A stretch of DNA of 38,784 bases from Moraxella sp. (GCA_030525705.1 JAUNEE010000009.1:1-38784), one strand, 5' to 3'. Counted from the first letter of the stretch, positions 1 to 8,866 are shown. Made by a program: numbers and translations. Notes: generated by a model from the sequence alone, not told the origin.

Positions 1-75
1 TTTGCCGATTCAGCCAAAGTGGCAGGGGCAATGCGTCCAAGTGCGACTTTGAATGGGATTATTGATAAGATTTAA
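1..75 (+). CDS. 3' end of an unidentified gene (partial)
   Basis: An open frame runs from the first base to a TAA at 73-75 and encodes 24 residues ending in GIIDKI. The start lies outside the window, and the fragment is too short to identify. A good intrinsic terminator follows 20 bases after the stop, which supports this being a genuine gene end. I assign no function. Confidence 0.6.
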   Translation, partial: FADSAKVAGAMRPSATLNGIIDKI

Positions 76-94
76 TCGCACTTTTAAATAAAAA

Positions 95-126
95 CAAAGA
101 CGGCTTTTGGGTCGTCTTTGTTTTTT
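95..126 (+). terminator. Intrinsic terminator after the partial gene
   Basis: An 8-bp stem, CAAAGACG (95-102) with CGTCTTTG (113-120), has a 10-nt loop and is followed at once by a run of T. It ends the upstream gene and separates it from the polA promoter. Confidence 0.85.
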
Positions 127-177
127 GGCATCTTGGTGACTGACGCCCAAAAAGTTCCGATTTTACCCAAAAACTTA

Positions 178-186
178 TGCTATAAT
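178..186 (+). promoter_or_regulatory. Extended -10 promoter of polA
   Basis: TGC followed by a perfect TATAAT (181-186) lies 32 bases before the polA start. No good -35 is visible, which fits an extended -10 promoter. The predicted leader is about 25 nt. Confidence 0.65.
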
Positions 187-218
187 CCAACCCACCCAAT
201 CAACAAAAAATACCCCTT

Positions 219-3086
219 ATGAACACACACGCCATTCTTGAAAATCTAAAAAACAACCCACCGCCAAGCCTTGCCAATCTTGACACAAGCCATGTCGACA
301 AAAACAAACCCCCCTTTGTACTGGTGGACGGCTCGTATTATCTGTTTCGCTGCTTTCATGGCTTGCCGCCGCTTTCCAATAAAAACGGACTGCCCACCAA
401 CGCCATTCGAGGCGTGCTAAACGCCCTAAACAAAACCCTAAATACCCACAAACCCACGCACATGGCGGTCGCTTTTGACACCAAAGCCCCGACCTTTCGC
501 CATGAGATGAGCGAGATTTACAAAGCGAACCGCCCGCCCATGGACGAGGATTTGCGGATACAAATCCCCTACATTCATAAGCTCATCACCGCCCTAAGTA
601 TTCCGCTAATCATGCTAGACGGCTACGAGGCGGACGACATCATCGGCACACTGGCTTATCAAGCCTGCCAAAACGGACACCGTGTGGTCATCTCCACAGG
701 CGACAAGGACATGGCACAGCTGGTCAATGACTGCGTCATCTTAGAAGATGGCTTTAAGGGCGTGCAAACAGACAGTGCAGGCGTCATCGAAAAATTCGGC
801 GTCCGCCCCGACCAAATCATCGACTATCTGACACTCATGGGAGATGCCTCAGACGGCATTATGGGTGTGCCAAAAGTCGGGGCAAAAACCGCCGCAAAAC
901 TACTCACCGATTACCAAAATCTTGACGCCATTCTCGCCCACAGCCAGACCATCGGCGGAGCGGTCGGGAAAAATCTCATCGCCCATGCCGAGCGGATTCC
1001 TTTTGACAAGACACTCGCCACCATCGTCACGAATCTTGATTTGCCTTATGTCTTTGACGATTTAAAACTCTATCAAAACAAAGATGAGGGGACTTTATTT
1101 GAGCTGTATCACGAGCTTGAATTTAGCCGTGAACTCGGCGCTTTAGAAAAACAGCGGCAGGTCAAATCCGACAGCACCGTCCCAAAAACCCACAGCGACA
1201 ACCACACAACCCCTGTGGAAACTCACAACGAAAAAACGCCCGCTTATCACACCATACAAGACGAAGCGACATTTTTCGCCCTTGTGGATAAATTAAAGAC
1301 CGCCCCTTATTTCGCCATCGATACCGAAACCACAAGCCTGTCTTGGCAAGCGGCAAGCTTAGTCGGGATTAGCCTTTGTGTCACACCGTTTGAGGCGTAT
1401 TACATTCCACTGGCTCATGTCGATGACTTGGGGGTGCTACTTGACGGGCAGCTGGATAAATCCTTGGTGCTAAACACACTCAAGCCCATTTTAGAAAATC
1501 CTGCCATTAAAAAAATCGGGCAAAATCTCAAATACGATAGCCACATTTTCGCCAACGAGGGCATCAACTTGGTCGGTGCACCCCACGAAAACTGGCAAAT
1601 GGACACCATGCTGGCAAGCTATGTCATCAATGCCGCCGCCACTCGTCATAACATGGACGACCTTGCCAAGCATTATCTGAATGTCAGCACTACAAGCTTT
1701 GAGAGCATCGCAGGTAAAGGCGTCAAACAGCTGACTTTTGATAGAATTGACATAAAAACCGCCAGTGCTTATGCCTGTGAAGATGCGGATATTACTTATC
1801 GATTATTTACAGTCTTTCAAGAAAAACTAAAAGATAATCCCGTCAATGACGCGCTCTTGCGCCGCCTTGAAATCCCCACCGCAGGCATTTTAATGCAAAT
1901 GGAACGGACGGGGATTTTAGTGGACGGTGGCTTTTTACGAGCGTTATCGTCTCGTTTTGATGGGCAAATTTACACCCTAGAAAGTCAAGCACACACACTG
2001 GCGGGCGAGGCGTTCAACCTTGCCAGCCCAAAACAACTGGGCGAGATTTTATTTGGCAAGCTTGGGCTGTCTGGCGGTAAAAAAACCAAAACAGGGCAAT
2101 ACGCCACCTCAGAAGAGGTGCTAAGCAAGCTTGAACACCCGCTGGTAGATGCGGTGCTAGAGCACAGAAGCCTCTCCAAGCTAAAAAGCACCTACACGGA
2201 CGCCCTAGCAAAGGCAGCGGACAAAGATGGACGAGTGCATACCAGCTATCATCAAGCTCTCACCAGCACAGGGCGACTCTCCTCCACCGAGCCAAATTTA
2301 CAAAACATTCCCATTCGCACAGACACAGGGCGTCTTATCCGTGAGGCGTTCATCGCCCCGAAAGGTCGGGTTGTGATGGCGGCGGACTATTCGCAGATTG
2401 AACTTCGACTGATGGCGCATTTTAGCGGTGATAAAAGCTTGATTGAGGCGTTTCATCAAGGCATCGACATTCACACAAAAACCGCCAGCGAAATTTTAGG
2501 CAAGTCCATCGAGGAAGTCACGCCCATGGAAAGACGCTCCGCCAAAGCGGTGAACTTCGGGCTTTTATATGGCATGAGCCAGTTCGGGCTTGCCAAACAG
2601 CTTGGCATTGACCGTATGGACGCAAAACGCTACATTGACCGCTACTTTAGCAGTTACCCAACCATCTATGACTACATGGAACGCACGAAAACCCAAGCTT
2701 TAGAAGAAGGGTTCGTAGAAACGCTGCTTGGGCGAAAACTGTATATGCCCGAGGCAAAAAGCACGAACCGCATGGTAAAAGACGCCGCCTTGCGTGCTGC
2801 CATCAACGCCCCCCTACAAGGCTCGGCGGCGGACATCATCAAGCTTGCGATGATTGCGGTCAATGACGTCCTACCAAAAGACAAGGCCGCCCTGCTTTTG
2901 CAAGTACATGATGAACTGGTATTAGAAGTGGACGAGGCACACGCTGATGAGATTGGTCTACTTATAAAAACCGCCATGCAAAATGTTCTCTCCCATACCG
3001 CAAAAGACCTTGGCTTTAAGGCGACGCTCGCCGTGCCTTTAGTTGTGGAAGTGGGCATCGGTAAAAACTGGGACGAGGCACACTAA
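219..3086 (+). CDS. polA: DNA polymerase I
   Basis: DNA polymerase I fills gaps and removes RNA primers during replication and repair. All three domains are present in 955 residues. The N-terminal 5'-3' exonuclease spans about residues 30-310, with FVLVDGSYYLFR at its start and the acidic EADDIIGT motif. The 3'-5' proofreading domain spans about 345-540 and keeps its catalytic DTETTSL motif (D368, E370). The polymerase domain spans about 570-955, with motif A around D723 (ADYSQIEL), a motif B helix (RRSAKAVNFGLLYG) and motif C VHDE (H897, D898, E899). Full catalytic competence is therefore expected. The N-terminus carries about 25 residues more than the E. coli enzyme before the first conserved strand, and no internal Met offers a later start. 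The gene converges on hemH across a shared terminator. Confidence 0.97.
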   Translation: MNTHAILENLKNNPPPSLANLDTSHVDKNKPPFVLVDGSYYLFRCFHGLPPLSNKNGLPTNAIRGVLNALNKTLNTHKPTHMAVAFDTKAPTFRHEMSEIYKANRPPMDEDLRIQIPYIHKLITALSIPLIMLDGYEADDIIGTLAYQACQNGHRVVISTGDKDMAQLVNDCVILEDGFKGVQTDSAGVIEKFGVRPDQIIDYLTLMGDASDGIMGVPKVGAKTAAKLLTDYQNLDAILAHSQTIGGAVGKNLIAHAERIPFDKTLATIVTNLDLPYVFDDLKLYQNKDEGTLFELYHELEFSRELGALEKQRQVKSDSTVPKTHSDNHTTPVETHNEKTPAYHTIQDEATFFALVDKLKTAPYFAIDTETTSLSWQAASLVGISLCVTPFEAYYIPLAHVDDLGVLLDGQLDKSLVLNTLKPILENPAIKKIGQNLKYDSHIFANEGINLVGAPHENWQMDTMLASYVINAAATRHNMDDLAKHYLNVSTTSFESIAGKGVKQLTFDRIDIKTASAYACEDADITYRLFTVFQEKLKDNPVNDALLRRLEIPTAGILMQMERTGILVDGGFLRALSSRFDGQIYTLESQAHTLAGEAFNLASPKQLGEILFGKLGLSGGKKTKTGQYATSEEVLSKLEHPLVDAVLEHRSLSKLKSTYTDALAKAADKDGRVHTSYHQALTSTGRLSSTEPNLQNIPIRTDTGRLIREAFIAPKGRVVMAADYSQIELRLMAHFSGDKSLIEAFHQGIDIHTKTASEILGKSIEEVTPMERRSAKAVNFGLLYGMSQFGLAKQLGIDRMDAKRYIDRYFSSYPTIYDYMERTKTQALEEGFVETLLGRKLYMPEAKSTNRMVKDAALRAAINAPLQGSAADIIKLAMIAVNDVLPKDKAALLLQVHDELVLEVDEAHADEIGLLIKTAMQNVLSHTAKDLGFKATLAVPLVVEVGIGKNWDEAH

Positions 3087-3101
3087 CTTAAAAAACACCC
3101 G

Positions 3102-3131
3102 AAAAAAAGGGCGTCCATTCGCCCTTTTTTT
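3102..3131. terminator. Bidirectional terminator between polA and hemH
   Basis: AAAAAAAGGGCG (3102-3113) pairs with CGCCCTTTTTTT (3120-3131) around a 6-nt loop. The A-run and T-run flanks make it usable from both sides, which fits the convergent gene pair. Confidence 0.85.
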
Positions 3132-3141
3132 ATTTCATGGA

Positions 3142-4134
3142 TTATAAATACCGCCCCACCACGTCCGCCATCGTGGTGATGTGGTCATCACGGGTATTTA
3201 AAGCAGGAATATAGGCATAACCTTGCCCGCCCGCCCCTAAAAACGTGTCTTTATTTTCCACCGCCAGCTCTTCTAATGTCTCAAGACAATCGGCACTAAA
3301 GGCAGGACTCATAATCTGCACCGATTTCACCCCTGCCTTGCCCCACTCGGTCAAAAGCTCGTCCGTATAAGGCTTGAGCCACTCCTGTGCCCCAAAACGA
3401 GACTGAAAGCTAATCGCCCACTTATCCTCAGGCAGCCCCAGCTCTTTGGCAACAAGCTGTGCGGTTTCGTGGCATTGCTCACGGTAGGGGTCGCCCTTGT
3501 CCGCAAAGGGCTTTGGGATACCGTGAAAGCTCATCAAAAGCTTGTCCGCTTGCCCATTTTCCGCCCAAAATTCACGCACACTATCCGCGAGCGCCTTAAT
3601 ATACAAAGGATTTTGATAATACTCTTTGATAAATTGCACGGCGGGCATATTTCGCTCATTCATGCAATATTTGGCAACTTTATCAAACACCGCCCCTGTA
3701 GTGGTCGCTGAATACTGAGGATACAAAGAAAATACAATAAAATCCTCATAGCCCTGCGTGTGCAAATCTTTCATCACTGCCTTAATGTTCGGATTGCCGT
3801 ACGTGGTGGCAGGGACGACGGGGACAGGCGTGCCGTTTTTGGCAAGCTTATCCGCCAAAAGCCGAGCTTGCTCTTTTAAAATGGCAAGCAGGGGCGAACC
3901 ATCAGCCGTCCAAATGCTCTCATAGGCGTGGGCGACACGCTTGGGGCGAGCGGGCAGGACAAACAAATTTAAAATAATCTGCCAAATAAAAGGTGGAATC
4001 TCTACGACTCGTTGGTCGGACAAAAATTCACGCAAATAACGGCGGACAGCAGGGGCGGTCGGCTCGTCAGGCGTGCCGAGATTAACAAGGATAATGGCAG
4101 TTTTTTTGTGGTTATTTGACATGGCATTCATCAT
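3142..4134 (-). CDS. hemH: Ferrochelatase
   Basis: Ferrochelatase inserts Fe2+ into protoporphyrin IX, the last step of protoheme synthesis. The 330-residue product has the family start AIILVNLGTPDEP, the catalytic His in LLMSFHGIP (H204), and the Glu of DCLETLEEL (E285). That is the same 81-residue spacing as the two active-site residues of the B. subtilis enzyme. YREQC and SFQSRFG motifs lie between them. No transmembrane tail is seen. Three Met codons (residues 1, 2 and 5) could start the protein and none has a clear ribosome binding site. An in-frame stop immediately precedes the first Met, so the first is the longest possible. It is transcribed divergently from metX. Confidence 0.95.
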   Translation of the reverse strand: MMNAMSNNHKKTAIILVNLGTPDEPTAPAVRRYLREFLSDQRVVEIPPFIWQIILNLFVLPARPKRVAHAYESIWTADGSPLLAILKEQARLLADKLAKNGTPVPVVPATTYGNPNIKAVMKDLHTQGYEDFIVFSLYPQYSATTTGAVFDKVAKYCMNERNMPAVQFIKEYYQNPLYIKALADSVREFWAENGQADKLLMSFHGIPKPFADKGDPYREQCHETAQLVAKELGLPEDKWAISFQSRFGAQEWLKPYTDELLTEWGKAGVKSVQIMSPAFSADCLETLEELAVENKDTFLGAGGQGYAYIPALNTRDDHITTMADVVGRYL

Positions 4135-4158
4135 TCATCATTTGGCATAAAAAAGCCC

Positions 4159-4164
4159 ATTATA
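4159..4164 (-). promoter_or_regulatory. -10 box for hemH
   Basis: On the minus strand a perfect TATAAT lies 25 bases before the first possible hemH start. The -35 region is weak (TATCAT about 17 bases upstream). The predicted leader is very short. Confidence 0.5.
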
Positions 4165-4259
4165 GCCCCCTTGAGCGATAAATGATAGCAGCTCTTAATT
4201 AAATTCTCCCATTAAATAATTCAATCCAAGCCCCACCCCTTTATGACCGCCCTACTTTT

Positions 4260-4268
4260 TGTTAAAAT
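4260..4268 (+). promoter_or_regulatory. Likely promoter -10 of metX
   Basis: TAAAAT (4263-4268) lies 28 bases before the ATG at 4297. It falls inside the longest possible metX reading frame, which argues that translation begins at 4297 and not at 4243. Confidence 0.4.
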
Positions 4269-4296
4269 ACCCCTTTTAATCAACAATTTTACAACA

Positions 4297-5481
4297 ATGA
4301 CGGACACCCACACCCCACACCCAAGCCTTGACCCCACATCGGTTGGCATTGTTACACCCCAAACCTTGCATTTTGATGAGCCTTTGTTATTAGAATGCGA
4401 GCGAACCTTGCCAAGTTTTGATTTGGTGATTGAAACTTATGGGCAATTAAATGCCGACAAAACGAACGCCATTTTGATTTGCCACGCCCTATCAGGCTCG
4501 CACCACGCCGCAGGCTACCACAGCACAGACGACACCAAGGCGGGCTGGTGGGACGCTCTTATCGGACGGGGCAAGGCGATTGACACCGAGCGGTTTTTTG
4601 TGGTGTGTCTTAATAACATCGGCTCGTGCCACGGCTCAACAGGTCCTACCAGCCCCAACCCCGCCAATGACGGCAAACCTTATGGGGCGGACTTTCCACT
4701 CATCACCATCAAAGACTGGGTCAAAACCCAAGCCCTGCTTGCCGACCGCTTAGGCATTGACAAATGGCACGCCATTGTCGGTGGCTCAATGGGCGGAATG
4801 CAGGCACTTCGCTGGGCGGTGGACTACCCTAAGCGGCTTGCCCGCTGTGTGGTCATCGCCAGCACGCCCAAGCTGTCCGCCCAAAACATCGCCTTTAACG
4901 AAGTTGCCCGCCAATCAATCCTATCCGACCCCGATTTTCACAATGGGCAATATTTGGAAAAAGGCACTTACCCAAGACGGGGGCTTATTTTGGCACGAAT
5001 GGTGGGGCATATCACTTATTTGACCGAAAACGCCTTTAAAACCAAGTTTGGGCGGGATTTAAAAACAGGCAAACTCTCTTATGGTTTTGATGCCGAATTT
5101 CAAGTGGAGAGTTATTTACGCTATCAGGGCGAGCGGTTTAGCGAAAATTTTGATGCCAATACTTATCTTTTGATGACAAAGGCACTGGATTATTTTGACC
5201 CAAGCCGTGATTATGCCGATGAGAGTTTGTCCGATGAAGAGGCTTTAAAAGTCGCCTTATCTCGCACCCAATGCCAATTTTTGATTGTGTCGTTTACAAC
5301 CGATTGGCGGTTTAGCCCAGAGCGCTCACAAGAAATCGTCAATGCCCTAATGGCAACACAAAAACCCGTGAGCTATGTCAATATTGACGCACCAATGGGA
5401 CACGATTCGTTTTTATTTGACATTCCAAGATATACCAAGGCGGTCAGTAATTTTTTAACTGCTCCGTTTTTAGGGAAGTGA
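4297..5481 (+). CDS. metX: Homoserine O-acyltransferase (MetX family)
   Basis: This alpha/beta-hydrolase-fold enzyme activates homoserine at the start of methionine synthesis. It is 394 residues from the chosen ATG. The nucleophile elbow is GGSMGG (S164), and the other triad members are D336 (FTTDWRF) and H369 (MGHDSF). The [11 protein letters not shown] loop typical of MetX is present. A longer frame begins at 4243, but its extra 18 residues have no family counterpart and overlap the promoter-like TAAAAT, so 4297 is preferred. The sequence name implies acetyl transfer. However, the Moraxellaceae and Pseudomonas MetX proteins studied have been assigned as succinyltransferases, and this protein carries a DWRFSP segment like theirs, so the acyl donor may be succinyl-CoA. 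metW follows downstream, as is usual. Confidence 0.93.
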   Translation: MTDTHTPHPSLDPTSVGIVTPQTLHFDEPLLLECERTLPSFDLVIETYGQLNADKTNAILICHALSGSHHAAGYHSTDDTKAGWWDALIGRGKAIDTERFFVVCLNNIGSCHGSTGPTSPNPANDGKPYGADFPLITIKDWVKTQALLADRLGIDKWHAIVGGSMGGMQALRWAVDYPKRLARCVVIASTPKLSAQNIAFNEVARQSILSDPDFHNGQYLEKGTYPRRGLILARMVGHITYLTENAFKTKFGRDLKTGKLSYGFDAEFQVESYLRYQGERFSENFDANTYLLMTKALDYFDPSRDYADESLSDEEALKVALSRTQCQFLIVSFTTDWRFSPERSQEIVNALMATQKPVSYVNIDAPMGHDSFLFDIPRYTKAVSNFLTAPFLGK

Positions 5482-5754
5482 ATTTCGGGCAAAAATAAAT
5501 GGTAAATTTGGTATAAATTTGCCATTAACCGTAGGGGCGAATTGCAATTCGCCCTAATTAACCAAACCTAATTTATTTTAACCATTAAAATTGGTTAATT
5601 TAAAAAGGTTTAAATGTAAGGTGTGTATTACGCACCGATTTAAAGAAATAAGTGATAAAACGGTGCGTGATACGTACCTTACGGCTACCATTTTTATTTG
5701 TATTTTTAAATAAAATATAAACAAAAATTGAATTAAATTTTTGAGAAATTCACA
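5482..5754. repeat. metX-metW gap containing a 20-bp palindrome and an inverted-repeat element
   Basis: The 273-bp gap holds no gene. At 5535-5554 lies the perfect palindrome GGGCGAATTGCAATTCGCCC, which recurs with its GTAGG flank at 38665-38684. At 5617-5681 two arms of about 24 nt form an imperfect hairpin (TAAGGTGTGTATTACGCACC against GGTGCGTGATACGTACCTTA). A short TAACC...GGTTA hairpin sits near 5579-5597. These look like small dispersed repeats inserted between two genes that are usually tightly linked. Confidence 0.75.
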
Positions 5755-6381
5755 ATGAAAATTGATTATCAACTTGCCCATTCCTGGATAAAGCACGGCA
5801 GTAAAGTCCTAGATTTGGGCTGTGGCGATGGCGAGCTGTTGGCGTATTTGCAAAGCACGCTTGGCGTGACAGGCTATGGGCTAGAAATTGACGAAGAACG
5901 CATCAACCTTGCCATTGCTAAGGGTGTGAATGTCATTGAGCAGGATTTAAATGACGGGCTTAGTCAGTTTGCCGACAACAGTTTTGACACGGTGGTGATG
6001 ATGCGTGCCTTGCAAGCGGTCAAAAACCCCAAAAATATGCTCCTTGAAATGCTGCGTGTGGCGGGCGAAGGCATTGTTACTTTTCCTAATTTTGCCTATT
6101 GGCAAAACCGTGTCTATCTTGGCATTAAAGGCATTATGCCAATGAGCGAAACCCTACCGCACCAATGGTATGACACGCCCAACATTCATCTTTGTACTTT
6201 TAAGGATTTTGAAAAATTGTGCGATGACAATGGCATTAAAATTTTGGACAGTCGGGCGTTGTCGGACAATGCCTTGCCCAAAGTTTTGCCAAAAATCGTT
6301 CATCGTCATTTTGACAAGGCGGTTAAACAAGCCCCGAATTTGCTTGCTGATGTGGCGGTGTATCGGATTGCTAAGGGTTAA
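5755..6381 (+). CDS. metW: Methionine biosynthesis protein MetW
   Basis: A class I SAM-methyltransferase-fold protein of 208 residues, in the MetW family that accompanies MetX in many proteobacteria. The SAM-binding motif VLDLGCGDGELL covers about residues 18-29. The second acidic motif is GLEIDEE, and the C-terminal half has the MetW-type segment FPNFAYWQNR. MetW is thought to work with MetX in making O-acylhomoserine, but its catalytic role is not firmly settled. The start has a weak ribosome binding site. A 273-bp repeat-bearing gap separates it from metX, so joint transcription is likely but unproven. Confidence 0.92.
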   Translation: MKIDYQLAHSWIKHGSKVLDLGCGDGELLAYLQSTLGVTGYGLEIDEERINLAIAKGVNVIEQDLNDGLSQFADNSFDTVVMMRALQAVKNPKNMLLEMLRVAGEGIVTFPNFAYWQNRVYLGIKGIMPMSETLPHQWYDTPNIHLCTFKDFEKLCDDNGIKILDSRALSDNALPKVLPKIVHRHFDKAVKQAPNLLADVAVYRIAKG

Positions 6382-6394
6382 ATGACCGTTTATA

Positions 6395-6447
6395 CAACAA
6401 AATTTGGCTGGCTAGGTGAGTTTCACCACCCAGTTTTAAATTTTGTT
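6395..6447 (+). terminator. Long imperfect hairpin after metW
   Basis: AACAAAATTT near 6397-6406 pairs with AAATTTTGTT near 6437-6446. Inside lie CTGG/CCAG and GGTGA/TCACC pairs around a tiny loop, giving a stem of about 20 bp with bulges. The tail is not T-rich, so it may act as an mRNA 3'-end stabiliser or a weak terminator, not a classical one. The rest of 6448-6610 is AT-rich with no gene seen. Confidence 0.45.
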
Positions 6448-6610
6448 ACATAATCACCTTATTGTAACTGTGTGCATTGGTTATAAAAGTCGCCGAAAAA
6501 TACCGCTTTAACGCCTTGATTTTTCATTATTTTTTATAAAATAAAAAAACGAAAAAACCATAGGATTTAGGATTTTCGGGAATTCCTTAATGCCGTTCAT
6601 GAATTTTTCA

Positions 6611-6638
6611 TTGAGATTTTAGATAAATGGTGTTAATC
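6611..6638 (+). promoter_or_regulatory. Putative promoter of the Sel1-repeat gene
   Basis: TTGAGA (6611-6616), a 16-bp spacer and TTAATC (6633-6638) lie 45 bases before the ATG. The -10 is imperfect. Confidence 0.4.
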
Positions 6639-6683
6639 TAGTGATATTCAGGCATCGCCTGCTCAAATTTTTAGGAAATTTTT

Positions 6684-7259
6684 ATGAAAAAGCTATTGAT
6701 TGCTGCCGCTCTGTCTACTTTTTGCACCTTTGCTTCTGCCGAGCTTATCTCTAACGTACCGCTTGATGTGTCTCGCTTTGAGATTATGCCTGCCAACACC
6801 TTGGCGCAGCACGCTAACGCTGGCAATCAGCACGCCCAATTCTTCTACGCCAAACGCCTACAAAAAGGCGAGGGTATGGCGGTGGACGCCAGAAATGCCG
6901 CCTACTGGTACGAACAAGCCGCCAAACAAGGCGTTGCCCCTGCTCAGCTTAACCTTGGCATCATGTACCTGCGTGGCGAGGGCGTGACCGCAGATGTCAA
7001 ACAAGCCCGTGCTTGGCTAGAAAAAGCCGCCCATCTTGGTGATAACCGTGCCAGCTATGCTCTAGCGATTCTTGACGAGAAACAAGAGCGTTTTGTTGAT
7101 GCCTACAAATGGTACGACCTGTCAGCACGCGATGCCATGCTAGACGACAATGTGCGTAGCCGTGCCAAAGACAAAATCAGCCAGCTTGCATTAAACCTAT
7201 CTTCCAGCGAAATCAGCCACGCCAAAGCCGAGGCGAACGCCTGGTTTCAAAACAAATAA
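6684..7259 (+). CDS. Exported Sel1-repeat (tetratricopeptide-like) protein
   Basis: A 191-residue protein with a clear signal peptide (MKKLLIAAALSTFCTFASA, cleavage after about residue 19). At least two Sel1-like repeats are readable: AQFFYAKRLQKGEG followed by AAYWYEQAAKQG, and AQLNLGIMYLRGEG followed by ARAWLEKAAHLG. A degenerate third repeat starts at ASYALAILD. Sel1 repeats form helical hairpins that bind other proteins, so a periplasmic scaffold or partner-binding role is the safest inference. The ribosome binding site AGGAAA is well placed. The gene is monocistronic, with its own promoter candidate and terminator. Specific function unknown. Confidence 0.85.
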   Translation: MKKLLIAAALSTFCTFASAELISNVPLDVSRFEIMPANTLAQHANAGNQHAQFFYAKRLQKGEGMAVDARNAAYWYEQAAKQGVAPAQLNLGIMYLRGEGVTADVKQARAWLEKAAHLGDNRASYALAILDEKQERFVDAYKWYDLSARDAMLDDNVRSRAKDKISQLALNLSSSEISHAKAEANAWFQNK

Positions 7260-7265
7260 AACCAT

Positions 7266-7298
7266 AAAAACCCCAAGTCATCACGGCTTGGGGTTTTA
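7266..7298. terminator. Bidirectional terminator
   Basis: CCCCAAG (7271-7277) pairs with CTTGGGG (7287-7293), flanked by A5 and T4. It separates the convergent Sel1 and flavoprotein genes. Confidence 0.85.
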
Positions 7299-7308
7299 TC
7301 TTCACACA

Positions 7309-8700
7309 CTAAATATCAAAAATCTTGCCACGGTTCATGATGCTTTTCGGATCAAACACCGCCTTTAAACCTTTCATGTATTCAATCTCCGCCTCACTGC
7401 GACTATAAGTCAAATATGGCTTTTTCGTCATGCCCACGCCATGCTCAGCACTGATAGAACCGCCGTATTTTTTTACAATCTCAAAGACTTGCACGTTCAC
7501 GTCTTGGCATTTTTCAAAGAAAGTCGCTTTATCCCAGTCGGTAGGTTTTAGGATATTTAGGTGCAGATTGCCATCACCGATATGCCCATACCAGCACACA
7601 TCGAAATCTGGGTACTGACTTGCCACAATGTCATCAATTTCTTGAATAAAATCAGGTACATAATCAATCAACACCGACAAATCATTCTTATACGGCACAA
7701 ACACAGAAATGGTCTCTGAGATGGTCTCTCTAAGCCTCCACAGCTCTTGGGCTTGGCTAATGTTCTGGCTCATCACCCCGTCCGCCACATAGCCTGCCTC
7801 CACCGCCGTCTCGAACAACGCCAACGCCGTATCCAAAAGCTCCTCACTCACCGCCTCAAATTCAAGCAAGGCATAAAACCGTGTCTGGGTTTCAAAAGGG
7901 GCTTTCACATGACCTGCCGCCAACAGCTTAGAAAGGGCGGTTTTGTCAAAAAACTCGAAAGCCGTCAGGTTAATCTTGTCACGAAACAGCTTTAAAATCT
8001 GCATGATAGAAGAAAACTCATCAACCCCCAGCACCATCACCGTCAGATTAACAGGCGGACGCTCAAGCTTAATATACGCCTCCGTGACCACCCCAAGCGT
8101 CCCCTCAGACCCGATGAATAAATGACGCAAATCATAACCTGTGGCATTTTTCATCATGCCACGGTTTAGCTCTAGAATGTCACCCTTGCCCGTCACCACC
8201 GTCAAGCCAAGCACCCAGTTGCGGGTCATGCCATAACGAATCACCTTAATCCCGCCTGCATTCGTGCCGATATTCCCCCCAATCTGGCTCGACCCTGCCG
8301 AAGCGAAGTCCACAGGATAATACAGCCCACGGCTCTCAGCGTATTCTTGCAGGGCGGCAGTGATCATGCCTGCTTGTACTTTAACCATGTTGTCATTTGG
8401 GTGGAATTCTAAAACTTGGTTCATTTTGTCCAAACTTAAAACCAGCTCACCCTCTTTTGCCACCGCACCTGCGGACAATCCTGTACGTCCGCCACTTGGG
8501 GTGATGACAACCTCAAGCTCATTGCACAGCTGAACGACTTTCTGGACTTCCTCTGTGCTTTTCGGAAAAACGATGACAGAGGGCTTAGGCTCATAATGAC
8601 GTGTCCAGTCACAGCCCCAGTGCTTTAGGCTGTCTGCATCCGTTTTGATTTGAGCGGGATTTAAAATAGCTTCTAGGCGGCTTAATAACTCAGCGTGCAT
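7309..8700 (-). CDS. FAD-linked 2-hydroxyacid dehydrogenase, D-2-hydroxyglutarate dehydrogenase-like
   Basis: A 463-residue flavoprotein of the VAO/PCMH superfamily. The N-terminal FAD domain has SGGRTGLSAGA, the G-rich SSQIGGNIGTNAGG, and KNATGYDLRHLFIGSEGTLG. The C-terminal FAD-oxidase domain has YGHIGDGNLHLN (likely metal ligands) and SAEHGVGMTKKPYL. The RYGMTRNWVLGLTVVTG block resembles the D-2-hydroxyglutarate dehydrogenases of Pseudomonas; a GlcD-type glycolate or D-lactate dehydrogenase is the alternative. D2HGDH would oxidise the D-2-hydroxyglutarate made as a by-product by SerA. The frame extends 37 codons further upstream, but the ATG at 8700 has an AAGGA ribosome binding site 7-8 bases before it and matches the family N-terminus, so it is chosen. 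It is divergent from fkpB. Confidence 0.87.
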   Translation of the reverse strand: MHAELLSRLEAILNPAQIKTDADSLKHWGCDWTRHYEPKPSVIVFPKSTEEVQKVVQLCNELEVVITPSGGRTGLSAGAVAKEGELVLSLDKMNQVLEFHPNDNMVKVQAGMITAALQEYAESRGLYYPVDFASAGSSQIGGNIGTNAGGIKVIRYGMTRNWVLGLTVVTGKGDILELNRGMMKNATGYDLRHLFIGSEGTLGVVTEAYIKLERPPVNLTVMVLGVDEFSSIMQILKLFRDKINLTAFEFFDKTALSKLLAAGHVKAPFETQTRFYALLEFEAVSEELLDTALALFETAVEAGYVADGVMSQNISQAQELWRLRETISETISVFVPYKNDLSVLIDYVPDFIQEIDDIVASQYPDFDVCWYGHIGDGNLHLNILKPTDWDKATFFEKCQDVNVQVFEIVKKYGGSISAEHGVGMTKKPYLTYSRSEAEIEYMKGLKAVFDPKSIMNRGKIFDI

Positions 8701-8811
8701 GATGCATCCTTTTGAAAAACTCAAGTGAACGCCCATTATCCCCCCAACGCCACGCTTTTTCAAGGCTTTTTTCAGCCACCGCCCCAAACACCCCAAAAAA
8801 CCCCAAAACAC

Positions 8812-8840
8812 ATGACGAAACCACCACTTTATGCTACACT
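8812..8840 (+). promoter_or_regulatory. Promoter of fkpB
   Basis: ATGACG (8812-8817), a 17-bp spacer and TACACT (8835-8840) preceded by TGC form an extended -10 promoter 26 bases before the ATG. Confidence 0.55.
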
Positions 8841-8866
8841 TGCTTTTATTTTTTTAAGCATACACC

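Noticed and set aside
2672..3058. 128-codon antisense frame inside polA
   Set aside because: Antisense shadow of a strongly conserved gene, Ser-rich, no independent signals.
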